Part shown: positions 43,276-52,605 of the stretch, in pieces | Numbering within the stretch: the first letter of the stretch is position 1 | Layout of the letters: each line of letters begins with the position of its first letter | Assembly: GCA_019694875.1 (NCBI GenBank) | Contig: JAIBBC010000001.1 | Location: 992,001-1,056,000, forward strand | Length of the DNA: 64,000 nucleotides | Direction of reading: 5' to 3' | From: Cyclobacteriaceae bacterium | GTDB taxonomy: Bacteria > Bacteroidota > Bacteroidia > Cytophagales > Cyclobacteriaceae | The notes under the pieces: model-generated | Database searches by the model: none | Seen by the model: the letters and a program-made list of their open reading frames with translations, nothing else | Told to the model about the DNA's origin: nothing | Made by a program: the position numbers and the translations under genes

Positions 43276-46008
43276 ATGGCCGAAACAAAACGACTTTTTC
43301 TTCTCGATGCTTACGCGCTAGTATACCGCGCACACTTTGCATTTACCAAAACACCTCGTATCAACTCAAAAGGAATCAATACTTCTGTTCCGTTCGGATT
43401 TACGAACACGTTGCTCGAAGTTCTGACCAAGCAAAAACCCACACACATTGGTGTTGCATTCGATACAGCTGCAAAAACGTTTCGCGACCAGATTTATAAA
43501 GAGTATAAAGCCAACCGCCAGGAAACCCCGGAAGACATCCGCTACGGTGTCCCAAAAGTGAAAGAGATTATTCGCGGCTTTAACATCCCGGTGCTGGAAA
43601 TGGACGGCTACGAAGCAGATGATATTATCGGAACACTGGCTAAACAGGCCGAAAAACTTGGCTTCGAAGTTTTCATGATGACGCCCGACAAAGATTTCGG
43701 GCAGTTGGTAACCGAGCATATCCATTTATACAAACCAGCCTACATGGGCAATGCGGTCGATATTATGGGGCCGAAAGAGGTTTGCGAGAAATGGGACATT
43801 GAAAACGTGTCGCAGGTGATTGATATTCTCGGGTTGCAGGGCGATTCGTCTGATAACATTCCCGGCATCCCCGGCATCGGACCGAAAACGGCAGCTGAGT
43901 TGATCAAAAAATTCGGAAACGTTGAAAACATTGTTGCGAATGCCCATCAGCTGAAAGGCAAGCAGAAAGAACGTGTTGAAGAATTTGGCCAGCAGGCTAT
44001 TTTATCAAAGCAGCTTGCGACAATCTCATTGGATGTTCCGGTTCACTTTGATGAAGAAGCACTCTTGTATACAGGCCCGGACGAAGCGAAGTTGAAACCA
44101 ATCATCGAAGAACTGGAGTTTAAAACGATGATGCCGCGCATTTTTGGCGGAGGTACTGCAGCTCAACAGGCGGCAGCTGCGATTGTTTCTCCGAAAGCTG
44201 CGCAGTTGTCGATGTTTGGCGGAACACCTGAAGCAGCAGAAACCGAAGCGCCTGTTACAGAAGCAAGAACGTTTTCTTCCGACAAGGTTAATTATAAATT
44301 GATTGATACTTCATCGCTCAGGAAAGAGCTTCTTGAAAAACTAAAATTGCAGTCGAGCTTTTCAGTAGAAGCGATTTACAAAGACGCAGCGCTGATCGGC
44401 TTTGCGTTTGCATGGGCCCCCGGAGAAGCAGCCTTGCTTTCGTTTGATCCGGAAGATGCGAAAACTGCTTTGACTGAATTAGCGGGTGTTCTTTCTGACG
44501 AGCGCAACGATAAAACCGGTCATAACCTGAAAGGTGTGTTGCTGGCGCTAAAAGAATATTCGATTGATTTATGCGGAACATTGTTCGATACAACCGTTGC
44601 GCACTATTTGATCGAACCGGAAGCTTCGCATGATCTAAAAACACTTTGTTCATTATACCTGGGCTACCAATTGATGGAAGAAGGCGGGCAAAGCCAGTTG
44701 TATTTGGCGTGTGAGCGTGCCGACCTCGTGTTACAGCTTCGTCAGAAGCTTTCAAAAGAACTGGAGAAGAGACGTCATGTGAAGCTGATGAAGGATGTGG
44801 AGATGCCACTAATGAAAGTGCTGGCCACGATGGAGTACGAAGGTGTTCGTATTGATGAGAAGGCGTTGGCGGCAATGTCGCAGGACCTTCGGAAAGAAAG
44901 CGAGAAAGTTCAGAAAGAGATTTACAAAACAGCCGGTCAGGAATTCAACATCGGGTCACCCAAACAATTAGGCGAAGTGTTGTTTGATAAACTGAAGCTG
45001 GGAGAAGGCAAAATCAAAAAAACAAAAACCGGTCAGTATGCTACGGGTGAAGACGTGTTGTTGAAACTGGCAGAAGATAATCCTATCGCCAAAAAAATTC
45101 TCGACTACCGCGAGTATGAAAAGTTAAGATCAACGTATGTAGATGCGTTGCCGCGACTGATCAGCAAACGCGATGGCCGCGTGCACACCGATTACCGGCA
45201 GGCTGTTGCTGCTACGGGCCGATTGAGCTCAAACAACCCGAATCTTCAGAACATCCCTATCCGAACCGAAAAGGGACGACAAATCCGCAAAGCATTTGTG
45301 TCGCGCGATAAGGATTATTTGTTTATGTCGGCCGACTACTCACAGATTGAATTGCGCATTGCAGCTTCGTTCGCAAAGGATGAAATCATGATTGATGCGT
45401 TCAGAAACAAGCGCGACATCCACACCACTACGGCTGCAAAAGTTTTCAAGGTATCGCTCGATAAGGTAACGCTCGACATGAGACGTAAGGCCAAAGAAGT
45501 GAACTTTGGGATTTTGTACGGCAGCACCGCATTCGGGCTTTCGCAGAACCTGGGCATTTCACGTACAGAGGCTTCTGAAATCATCGATTCATACTTCAAA
45601 GAGTTTCATGCGATTAAGCGCTACATGGACAACTCAATTATTCAGGCACGGGATACCGAGTTTGTGGAAACCATTTTAGGCCGCAGACGTTATCTGCGTG
45701 ACATCAATTCGCGAAACGTAACTACGCGCGGCTTTGCCGAACGAAACGCGATTAATGCACCAATCCAGGGAAGTGCAGCGGATATCATCAAGCTGGCAAT
45801 GATCAATATTCAGCGCTGGCTCACCAAAGAAAACCTGAAAACCAAAATGATTATGCAGGTACACGATGAACTGGTGTTCGATGTGCACAAAAGCGAAGTC
45901 GATAAGGTAAAGGACAATGTGCGAAAACTGATGGAGCATGCCGTAATTCTGGATGTACCGATGGAAGTGGAAGTAGGCGTTGCCGATAACTGGCTTGACG
46001 CACATTAA
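43276..46008 (+). CDS. polA: DNA polymerase I, 3'-5' exonuclease site degenerate
   Basis: 910 aa. The 5' nuclease domain (1-290) is intact (DGYEADDIIGTLA, TPDKDFGQLV, GDSSDNIPGIPGIGPKT). The polymerase domain has motif A SADYSQIELRIAASF, motif B RRKAKEVNFGILYGST and motif C MQVHDELVF, all intact. In the middle 3'-5' exonuclease domain the acidic residues look lost: the D-x-E position reads S363-V-E365, the NLKYD-type aspartate is V421, and the last aspartate is R481 (ACERADLVLQL). It should still do repair and Okazaki-fragment processing but probably not proofread. Confidence 0.96.
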   Translation: MAETKRLFLLDAYALVYRAHFAFTKTPRINSKGINTSVPFGFTNTLLEVLTKQKPTHIGVAFDTAAKTFRDQIYKEYKANRQETPEDIRYGVPKVKEIIRGFNIPVLEMDGYEADDIIGTLAKQAEKLGFEVFMMTPDKDFGQLVTEHIHLYKPAYMGNAVDIMGPKEVCEKWDIENVSQVIDILGLQGDSSDNIPGIPGIGPKTAAELIKKFGNVENIVANAHQLKGKQKERVEEFGQQAILSKQLATISLDVPVHFDEEALLYTGPDEAKLKPIIEELEFKTMMPRIFGGGTAAQQAAAAIVSPKAAQLSMFGGTPEAAETEAPVTEARTFSSDKVNYKLIDTSSLRKELLEKLKLQSSFSVEAIYKDAALIGFAFAWAPGEAALLSFDPEDAKTALTELAGVLSDERNDKTGHNLKGVLLALKEYSIDLCGTLFDTTVAHYLIEPEASHDLKTLCSLYLGYQLMEEGGQSQLYLACERADLVLQLRQKLSKELEKRRHVKLMKDVEMPLMKVLATMEYEGVRIDEKALAAMSQDLRKESEKVQKEIYKTAGQEFNIGSPKQLGEVLFDKLKLGEGKIKKTKTGQYATGEDVLLKLAEDNPIAKKILDYREYEKLRSTYVDALPRLISKRDGRVHTDYRQAVAATGRLSSNNPNLQNIPIRTEKGRQIRKAFVSRDKDYLFMSADYSQIELRIAASFAKDEIMIDAFRNKRDIHTTTAAKVFKVSLDKVTLDMRRKAKEVNFGILYGSTAFGLSQNLGISRTEASEIIDSYFKEFHAIKRYMDNSIIQARDTEFVETILGRRRYLRDINSRNVTTRGFAERNAINAPIQGSAADIIKLAMINIQRWLTKENLKTKMIMQVHDELVFDVHKSEVDKVKDNVRKLMEHAVILDVPMEVEVGVADNWLDAH

Positions 46009-46016
46009 CTTGTAAT

Positions 46017-46964
46017 ATGATTACCAAACAGGATATTGAGCAGGCGCACGAGCGGATCAAACCGTATGTGCATCGCACCCCCGTGTTAACCTCGCAAAGT
46101 ATTAACGACATCGCAGGTTGTAGCATTTACTTTAAGTGCGAAAACCTTCAAAACGTTGGCGCTTTCAAAGTGCGCGGAGCCATGAATGCAGCACTGCAAC
46201 TTCCTGCTGACAAGCGTTCAAAAGGAATTGCTACTCATTCCTCCGGAAATCACGCACAAGCTATTGCACGTGCCGGAAAAATTCTGGGCACCCCCGCCTA
46301 CATCGTGATGCCGAACAATGCTCCATTAATCAAAAAAGAAGGGGTTAAGGGGTATGGCGGACAAATCTTTGAATGCGAACCAAATCTGAAAGCCCGCGAA
46401 ACAACGCTTGCGGAGGTCATTGCGAAAACAGACGCTACTGAAATTCACCCGTTCAATAATTATCATGTCATGACCGGGCAGGCTACCGCTGCCAAAGAGT
46501 TGATCGAAGATGTGAATGATCTTGATTTTTTAATGGCACCGGTTGGCGGGGGCGGGTTGCTCAGCGGAACGTTGATGGCAGCGAAATACTTCAGCCCAAA
46601 AACAAAAGTGATCGCAGGTGAACCTGCAGGGGCCGATGATGCGTACCGGTCTATGCAAAGTGGAAAAATCGAGCAGTCGCAATCGAATACCATTGCCGAT
46701 GGATTACTGACAACGTTAGGCGACAAGACATTTCCAATCATTCACGAAAACGTGACCCGGGTGATCACGGTAACGGATGCCGAAATTGTGCAAGCCATGC
46801 GCCTGATCTGGGAACGCATGAAAATGATTATCGAGCCATCGTGCGCTGTTCCGTTTGCTGCCCTGCTGAAAGAGAAATCATCCTTCGCGGGTAAGAAAGT
46901 CGGTATTATTCTTTCTGGCGGAAATGTTGATCTGGAGAAAGCACTGAAACTGTTTAGCAAATAA
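46017..46964 (+). CDS. Threonine/serine dehydratase-like PLP enzyme (serine racemase type)
   Basis: 315-aa fold-type II PLP enzyme. Schiff-base lysine K51 (NVGAFKVRGAMNA), phosphate loop PVGGGGLLSG, ring-binding SSGNHAQAIA and the ending LSGGNVDL. Lacking the regulatory C-terminal domain of biosynthetic threonine deaminase, it fits the short catabolic or serine-racemase branch. It starts 8 bp after polA and runs directly into the next gene. Confidence 0.9.
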   Translation: MITKQDIEQAHERIKPYVHRTPVLTSQSINDIAGCSIYFKCENLQNVGAFKVRGAMNAALQLPADKRSKGIATHSSGNHAQAIARAGKILGTPAYIVMPNNAPLIKKEGVKGYGGQIFECEPNLKARETTLAEVIAKTDATEIHPFNNYHVMTGQATAAKELIEDVNDLDFLMAPVGGGGLLSGTLMAAKYFSPKTKVIAGEPAGADDAYRSMQSGKIEQSQSNTIADGLLTTLGDKTFPIIHENVTRVITVTDAEIVQAMRLIWERMKMIIEPSCAVPFAALLKEKSSFAGKKVGIILSGGNVDLEKALKLFSK

Positions 46965-47309
46965 ATGGAGTTTGAACATCAGTCCGAGCCACTGTTACCG
47001 TTTGATCAGTTTCTTAAACGGATTATCCGATACACGTTTTTCTCATTTGTACTGATGGGCTTTTCTTTGGGAATTGGTGTGCTCGGGTATCACTTCATCA
47101 ATGACCTCTCTTGGATTGATGCGTTGCTGAATGCCTCAATGATTCTTACGGGCATGGGACCAATCGACCCGATGAAGAATGACGCTGCCAAACTTTTTGC
47201 GTCTTTTTATTCAATCTTCAGCGGAGTGGTATTTCTCAGTACGGTTGCAGTGTTTCTTTCGCCCATCGTTCATCGCTTTCTGCACAAGCTTCACGTAGAC
47301 GAAGAATAG
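46965..47309 (+). CDS. Two-helix potassium-channel-like membrane protein lacking the selectivity filter
   Basis: 114 aa, ATG immediately after the stop of the dehydratase gene. Layout: TM1 at about 22-42, a pore-helix-like segment (LSWIDALLNASMILTG, 48-63) and TM2 at about 76-100 (KLFASFYSIFSGVVFLSTVA). This matches the two-TM ion channel fold (Ion_trans_2), including the position of KLF-x-FY. Where the filter TVGYGD should be, the protein has T62-G-M-G-P-I67. Potassium selectivity in the usual sense is therefore not expected. Function unknown. Confidence 0.75.
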   Translation: MEFEHQSEPLLPFDQFLKRIIRYTFFSFVLMGFSLGIGVLGYHFINDLSWIDALLNASMILTGMGPIDPMKNDAAKLFASFYSIFSGVVFLSTVAVFLSPIVHRFLHKLHVDEE

Positions 47310-47311
47310 AG

Positions 47312-48082
47312 TCAGGAAAGCAGGTAAATGGTAACTGCCAGCATGGCTACCGACATCACGATGTAGTACAATACCTGGATCACCAGTGATTTCAAAATAG
47401 TTTTCCACCATCCTTGCTGATAAAATTGTTTCAGTGCGACAACCATGTAGCCAATCGAAAGAAGGATGTACAGGTTCATCGTAAAACTTACGCTGTTATG
47501 GTAAAGTACAAATGGGATAATGCAGACCAGCACGTATAACAAGAGTATGTGCGCTATGTACATAACGGTTAACACCAGCACTTCTGCATAATTGAATTCC
47601 GACTTCCGGAACATCATCCAAATCAAAAAAGCCATGATCGGAATAAACAAACAGTTGATCAGCTTACCATGTTCTACCAGGTTCTCCTGCAACGCGTTCA
47701 TTACAACGGTCAGTTTTTGATAGCTGGCGTCATTGCCAATTTTAGTGTCTGCTTTCTGGGCAGACTCAATCTGGTTTACATAATACGTATTGATATCGGT
47801 CTTCTTGGTAAGATAGATTTGCAGCGCCATTACCAGCAGCAGATACGTAATCGGGTTGAAATACTTCTTACGCTTTCCTTCATTGAATTCACGGGCGACT
47901 TTTCCGGGCCGGACGAACAGCTCCTTTGCCAGAAAGAAAATTCCTTTATCCGCATGCGTGAAAGCGTGAAAAACTTCATGCGCGAAGTGCTTTACCGAAA
48001 ATCGATGAATGTCGGCCTTTTGTGAACAGTTTGGACAATAATTTCCTTCAAACGAGTTAGCGCAATTCTTACAGGTAGTCAT
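47312..48082 (-). CDS. DUF3667 membrane protein with N-terminal zinc ribbon
   Basis: 256 aa from the ATG at 48080-48082. A CxxC-x8-CxxC zinc ribbon (CKNCANSFEGNYCPNCSQ) is followed by a conserved soluble segment (FSVKHFAHEVFHAFTHADKG, then RPGKVAREFNEGKRKKYFNP) and about five transmembrane helices. This is the DUF3667 pattern, widespread in Bacteroidota and of unknown role. It converges on the channel-like gene with 2 bp between stops, and a terminator lies just before its start. Confidence 0.85.
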   Translation of the reverse strand: MTTCKNCANSFEGNYCPNCSQKADIHRFSVKHFAHEVFHAFTHADKGIFFLAKELFVRPGKVAREFNEGKRKKYFNPITYLLLVMALQIYLTKKTDINTYYVNQIESAQKADTKIGNDASYQKLTVVMNALQENLVEHGKLINCLFIPIMAFLIWMMFRKSEFNYAEVLVLTVMYIAHILLLYVLVCIIPFVLYHNSVSFTMNLYILLSIGYMVVALKQFYQQGWWKTILKSLVIQVLYYIVMSVAMLAVTIYLLS

Positions 48083-48091
48083 AAACAAAAT

Positions 48092-48110
48092 CGCCCGGGG
48101 TAACCGGGCG
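48092..48110 (-). terminator. Terminator of the M1 peptidase gene
   Basis: CGCCCGG (48092-48098) pairs with CCGGGCG (48104-48110), with a 5-nt loop. On the minus strand it is followed by ATTTTGTTT. It lies between the M1 peptidase stop and the DUF3667 start. Confidence 0.75.
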
Positions 48111-48144
48111 ACTAAGTTCTTCTTTTAGAATTTAAAAACCAGCA

Positions 48145-50382
48145 TCAATTGCCACCGGTTTTTTTAAACTTATCGAATTGTGACGGCTCGTCTTTGCGGG
48201 GGAACACGTTGTCCTGCAGGCTTACATCGGCTGTTTCTCCTTTCGGGTCCAGAACGATATTCACCACTTCTTTGTCTTTTACAAAAGTTTTTGTGGCTAC
48301 CTGCTCATTCAATCGCCAGATTTCGGCTGGAATTTTTTCAATTTCCTTGGTGCCATCTTTATACGTCCACTCGATGATTACCGGCATTACCAGTCCGCCC
48401 TTGTTTGCGAATGTTACTTCATAAATGTTTTTTCCATCAAGCTTAGCCAGAATCGCTTTGTCATCAACGCGGCTTTTGAAATCACCGTATGCGGTTTCCG
48501 GTGTGTTCGCCACAGTTAATGGCTGCGGACCTGCGCTGAAGTCGAGGTTGCCTGTTCCGGATGCGCTTAGGTCGCCTTCTTTTGCCGTGATGTTTTTATT
48601 CTCAATGTTCTTGGTCTCCGTGCTGGTCTTGAACCATTTCACTTTTTCGATCGATTGATTGTTGTTGTCGGTGGTGAAGAACCATCCGCGCCAGAACCAG
48701 TCGAGGTCCACAGCCGAAGCATCTTCCAGTGTTCTGAACAGGTCGCCAGGTTTCGGATGCTTGAACGCCCAACGCTCGCAATATTCTTTAAACGATTTAT
48801 CGAACAACTCAGGCCCCATTACTGTTTCGCGGAGAATGTTCAATGCGGTGGCGCACTTGGCATATTGTTCGTTACCGAAATTAGAACGCACTACTGTTTC
48901 TGAATTTACCATCAGGGGGCGTTGAAGGGTCGGATCACTCTTCATGTATGGAACAATCATAGCAGCCGGGCCTCTGCGTGCCGGCATATCGGGATAATAA
49001 ATAGTTTGTGTGAGGTGCTGAACAAATGTGTTAAGTCCTTCGTCCATCCAGGTGGTTTGGCGCTCATCGCTGTTGATGATCATCGGGAAGAAGTTGTGTC
49101 CGACCTCGTGCACGATAACACCAATCATACCCCACTTCAACTGATCAGTATACGTGCCATCTTCTTTCGGGCGACCGTGATTGAAGCAAATCATCGGATA
49201 CTCCATACCTAAGGAGGCAGCATGTACAGAAGTTGCCTGCGGATACGGATAGTTGATGCTGAAACGCGAGTAACCCAGAATTGTGTTTTTCACTGCCTGC
49301 GTTGACTCTTTTTCCCACAGTGGATTGCCCTCTTTAGGATAATACGACATTCCCAATACGGTTTTGTCAGCAATTTTTACCGCTTGTGCATCCCAGATGA
49401 ATTTGCGTGACGTAGCAAATGCAAAATCGCGAACGTTATCGGCTTTGAACTTCCACGTCTTCTTTTGCGTGGATTTTTTCTGTTCACGCTGCATGGCTTC
49501 CTGCTGGTTGCAGATGATTACCGGTTTGTCGAATGAAGTTTTTGCTTTTTCAAAACGTGAGTATTGATCCGGAGTAAGAACTTCCTTCAGATTTTGAACC
49601 ATCCCGGTACCCGCAACCACGTGATCGGCAGGAACGGTGAGGTTAACCTGGTAGTTACCAAATGACAATGTAAACTCACCCTGACCGAGGAACTGCTTGT
49701 TCTGCCAGCCTACGAGGTCATCATACACGCACATGCGTGGGAACCACTGCGCAATGATATACAGGTAGTTTCCATCTTTCGGGAAATACTCCATACCGCT
49801 GCGGCCATCGTTGGGTGTTGCTCCGCGCACACGATCGTTAATGTTAAATGACCAGTCGATTGAAAAAGAAACTTTTTGGCCGGTTGTAAGCGGCTGAGGA
49901 AGGTCAACGCGCATCATCGTTTGATTGATGAAGTAAGGCAATGCTTTGCCTGACGCATCGGCAACTTTTTTAATTTTAAAGCCACCATCAAAATCATACA
50001 GGCCCGCATTACCTGCGATTGTTTTAGTGTTGATATTGCTCGTAACAGAATTGGTGGACGTTTTTTGCGTGTTGTTGTCGCGCTCGTTAATGTTTTGATC
50101 GAGCTGTACCCAAAGGTATTTGAGCGGGTCGGGCGAATTGTTGGTATACGTGATAGTTTCAGAGCCGGTAATGCTTTGGTTTACATCATTTAGTTCGGCA
50201 TTGATGACATAGTCGGCCTGCTGTTGCCAGTATTTTGGCCCCGGTGCACCGGATGCGCTTCGGATTTCATTTGGTGTAGGCAGCATTTGATCAAGCTGTT
50301 CGAACTTGCCTTGCCAGCCTTTTTCCTGGGCGAACGTTGCGCCAGCAACTAAAAGACAAATGAGTAAGAGAACATTTTTCAT
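48145..50382 (-). CDS. M1-family metallopeptidase (aminopeptidase N-like), exported
   Basis: 745 aa with a signal peptide (MKNVLLLICLLVAGATFA). The zinc site is HEVGH near residue 425 (IVHEVGHNFFPMI) with the third ligand in WMDEGLNTF about 20 residues on. The canonical GAMEN exopeptidase motif is not obvious; the corresponding segment reads LGMEYPMICF, so the peptide-end specificity may differ. It should degrade peptides in the periplasm or outside. The HupE and DUF6702 genes upstream are frequent neighbours in Bacteroidota. Confidence 0.92.
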   Translation of the reverse strand: MKNVLLLICLLVAGATFAQEKGWQGKFEQLDQMLPTPNEIRSASGAPGPKYWQQQADYVINAELNDVNQSITGSETITYTNNSPDPLKYLWVQLDQNINERDNNTQKTSTNSVTSNINTKTIAGNAGLYDFDGGFKIKKVADASGKALPYFINQTMMRVDLPQPLTTGQKVSFSIDWSFNINDRVRGATPNDGRSGMEYFPKDGNYLYIIAQWFPRMCVYDDLVGWQNKQFLGQGEFTLSFGNYQVNLTVPADHVVAGTGMVQNLKEVLTPDQYSRFEKAKTSFDKPVIICNQQEAMQREQKKSTQKKTWKFKADNVRDFAFATSRKFIWDAQAVKIADKTVLGMSYYPKEGNPLWEKESTQAVKNTILGYSRFSINYPYPQATSVHAASLGMEYPMICFNHGRPKEDGTYTDQLKWGMIGVIVHEVGHNFFPMIINSDERQTTWMDEGLNTFVQHLTQTIYYPDMPARRGPAAMIVPYMKSDPTLQRPLMVNSETVVRSNFGNEQYAKCATALNILRETVMGPELFDKSFKEYCERWAFKHPKPGDLFRTLEDASAVDLDWFWRGWFFTTDNNNQSIEKVKWFKTSTETKNIENKNITAKEGDLSASGTGNLDFSAGPQPLTVANTPETAYGDFKSRVDDKAILAKLDGKNIYEVTFANKGGLVMPVIIEWTYKDGTKEIEKIPAEIWRLNEQVATKTFVKDKEVVNIVLDPKGETADVSLQDNVFPRKDEPSQFDKFKKTGGN

Positions 50383-50398
50383 AATAATGGTTTTAGAA

Positions 50399-50983
50399 TC
50401 ACCAGAAGATTTTGTCTTTCATCAGCAACAGCGCCATACCGGCAATTGCAGCAGAAAGAACCATCTTCCAGTCTCTTCGGTTTACGGTAAATAAATCAAC
50501 TAAAATAAAGGATATAATCAGGAAGATGCTAACGATAATTATTTGACCTAACTCCAATCCTACATTAAAGGCGAATAGCGGTGTTACAATGTTGCCGCTC
50601 TTGCCAAGAATGGTTTTTAAGTAGTTTGAAAAGCCCATCCCGTGTATCAACCCGAAAAACAACGCATACCCGTAGTTAATGTACGTGGTGCGATCGGAAA
50701 GCTCGGTAGAACGAAAAATGTTTGACGCAGCCGTAATAAATATTGTAACCGGAATAAGGAATTCGATAAGCTCCTGGTTAAACGAAATGACTTCAAGTGT
50801 GGAAAGCGCGAGCGTTATCGAGTGGCCGATGGTGAACGCTGTTACCAGAATCAGGATTTTTTTCCAGTCGCGCATCAGGTAAACTGCGCAAAGCGCTACA
50901 ATAAAAAGGATGTGATCATACCCGTGTTTATAATCGAGAATATGCTCTTTGCCGAGCTGAAAATACAATTCAAATTGGCCCAT
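50399..50983 (-). CDS. HupE/UreJ-family membrane protein
   Basis: 194 aa, six to seven transmembrane helices. The HupE/UreJ marks are KHGYDHILFIVALCAVYLM (HxxxDH), LVTAFTIGHSITLALS and FGLIHGMGFSNYL. The histidines suggest transition-metal (nickel or cobalt) handling as in HupE. No hydrogenase or urease genes are in the window. It is upstream of the M1 peptidase by 16 bp and divergent from a DUF6702 gene. Confidence 0.9.
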   Translation of the reverse strand: MGQFELYFQLGKEHILDYKHGYDHILFIVALCAVYLMRDWKKILILVTAFTIGHSITLALSTLEVISFNQELIEFLIPVTIFITAASNIFRSTELSDRTTYINYGYALFFGLIHGMGFSNYLKTILGKSGNIVTPLFAFNVGLELGQIIIVSIFLIISFILVDLFTVNRRDWKMVLSAAIAGMALLLMKDKIFW

Positions 50984-51072
50984 AGAGAATCAGGTTGGTA
51001 AGGAACCAAATGCAAGTATACGGGTTTTATTAGCTAATTTTATGTTTTGAAAATCGGCCAACGGTCAGCGAA

Positions 51073-51558
51073 ATGCAGCTATTTTCTGTTTTTTTTATTT
51101 CTGTTTTAGCGTTCGTTCATCCGCTTCACATTTCGGTTACCGAGATTACACTCGATGATAAGGAGCAGGAGCTGGAAATCATGATCCGGATTTTTACGGA
51201 CGACCTGGAACAGGCGATTCGTGCGGAGAATAAAAACCCGGAGTTGAACATTATGAAGCCGGCCGGTACCACTACAGACAAACTGGTTTGGAACTATATG
51301 CAGACCAGGTTTAAGATTACAGCGAACGGAGAGCAGCTAAACCTGAAATATCTCGGCCACGAAAAAGATGAAGATGTAACGGTGTTTTATGTCCAGGTTC
51401 AGCCAATGCAAAAATTTGAAACCATCAGCATCACCAACAGCATCATCACCGAACTTTATGACGACCAATCGAATCTGGTGAACGTAACCTTAGGAGAGAC
51501 CACCAAAAGTTTAAGGCTTATGCGAAACAATCCGTCCGGCAAGTTGTCGTTCGAGTAA
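51073..51558 (+). CDS. DUF6702 family exported protein
   Basis: 161 aa, with a signal peptide ending near the conserved start of the mature chain HPLHISVTEI. The rest is a beta-rich domain (EQELEIMIRIFTDDLEQAIR, FKITANGEQLNLKYLGHEKD). The HPxHxSxTE opening and overall length fit DUF6702. Role unknown; the family recurs beside HupE and an M1 peptidase in Bacteroidota, as here. It is followed 15 bp later by gldB. Confidence 0.85.
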   Translation: MQLFSVFFISVLAFVHPLHISVTEITLDDKEQELEIMIRIFTDDLEQAIRAENKNPELNIMKPAGTTTDKLVWNYMQTRFKITANGEQLNLKYLGHEKDEDVTVFYVQVQPMQKFETISITNSIITELYDDQSNLVNVTLGETTKSLRLMRNNPSGKLSFE

Positions 51559-51573
51559 TAACTTAATACCCTC

Positions 51574-52587
51574 ATGAAATATTTTCTTCCCTTTTTAATA
51601 ATCGGCTTACTTTTTCTTTCGTCATGCGGAAGCGAAAAGGAGGAGCAGGGCTGTGCCTTTATTCCGGAAACGTCAGATATCCATATTAATCTTTCACTTA
51701 CATCTCTTTCCGATTCATTGGTTGGAGTAAAGTCAAAAGCGGATCTTGTTAAAATCCTCGATAAGCACAAGGCGCTTCGCGAATTGTTCTTCAAACGGCA
51801 GCAGTATCCCAACGATTCGGCTTTTATCAATGAGCTTTACAGAAGATTCACGCATAAATCTTTTGATACACTGGCTATGGAGGTTAAGCGGGTGTTCGGC
51901 AACGAGGATAAACTGAAAGAAGAATTCACCCAGGCATTCAAAAACCTGAAATACTACTTCCCTGAAATTTATATACCGCGCATTGAGACGGCCATCAGCG
52001 GTTTTGAAACGGACATGTATGTCAGCGATTCGCTGATTATCGTGGGCCTCGATTATTATCTCGGAAAAGGTGCGCGGTTCAGGCCCAACATGTACGAATA
52101 CATGCTTCGTCAATACAATCCTGAAAATATTGTTCCTTCAACCATGTTGCTTTTCGGAATAGACGGGCGCATCAACGTAACGGACGAATCGAACAAAACT
52201 GCACTGGCTGACATGATTGCGTATGGCAAATCGTTTTACTTTGCCAAGCAAATGATTCCCTGTACACCCGACAGTGTGTTCATTTGGTATTCATCCGATG
52301 AAATACAAGGCGCCTGGAAAAATCAGGATTTGATCTGGGCACGATTCATTGAAGACAAGCTGCTGTACTCCACCAGCCATCTGTTGAAGCAACGTTATCT
52401 GGGCGAACGCCCGAAAACCACCGAAGTAGGAATGGAATGTCCGGGCCGCATCGGGCAATGGGTTGGCTGGCAGATTGTGAAAAGTTATATGAAAAACAAC
52501 CCAGATCAAACGTTACCGGAGTTAATGAAGAGCGGCAATCCGGATAGGATTTTTGAAGAATCTAAATACAAGCCGGTGCGAAAGTGA
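51574..52587 (+). CDS. gldB: Gliding motility lipoprotein GldB
   Basis: 337-aa lipoprotein, lipobox cysteine C18 (LLFLSSCGSE). Family segments include YYFPEIYIPRIETAISGF, DSLIIVGLDYYLGKGA, MIAYGKSFYFAKQM and the C-terminal CPGRIGQWVGWQIVKSYM. GldB is needed for gliding and type IX secretion in Flavobacterium; its biochemistry is not established. gldC, often next to it, is not here: tpiA follows instead. Confidence 0.93.
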   Translation: MKYFLPFLIIGLLFLSSCGSEKEEQGCAFIPETSDIHINLSLTSLSDSLVGVKSKADLVKILDKHKALRELFFKRQQYPNDSAFINELYRRFTHKSFDTLAMEVKRVFGNEDKLKEEFTQAFKNLKYYFPEIYIPRIETAISGFETDMYVSDSLIIVGLDYYLGKGARFRPNMYEYMLRQYNPENIVPSTMLLFGIDGRINVTDESNKTALADMIAYGKSFYFAKQMIPCTPDSVFIWYSSDEIQGAWKNQDLIWARFIEDKLLYSTSHLLKQRYLGERPKTTEVGMECPGRIGQWVGWQIVKSYMKNNPDQTLPELMKSGNPDRIFEESKYKPVRK

Positions 52588-52598
52588 TTTTTTCGCAC
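52576..52598 (+). terminator. Hairpin overlapping the gldB stop codon
   Basis: GTGCGAAA (52576-52583) pairs exactly with TTTCGCAC (52591-52598) around a 7-nt loop that carries the TGA stop and a T-run. It could act as a compact terminator ahead of the tpiA promoter. Confidence 0.6.
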
Positions 52599-52605
52599 AG
52601 CACCG

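Noticed and set aside
44318..44875. 185-codon open frame on the minus strand within polA
   Set aside because: It lies wholly antisense to an intact polA, has a proline/serine/leucine-rich composition typical of a shadow frame and no recognisable domain.
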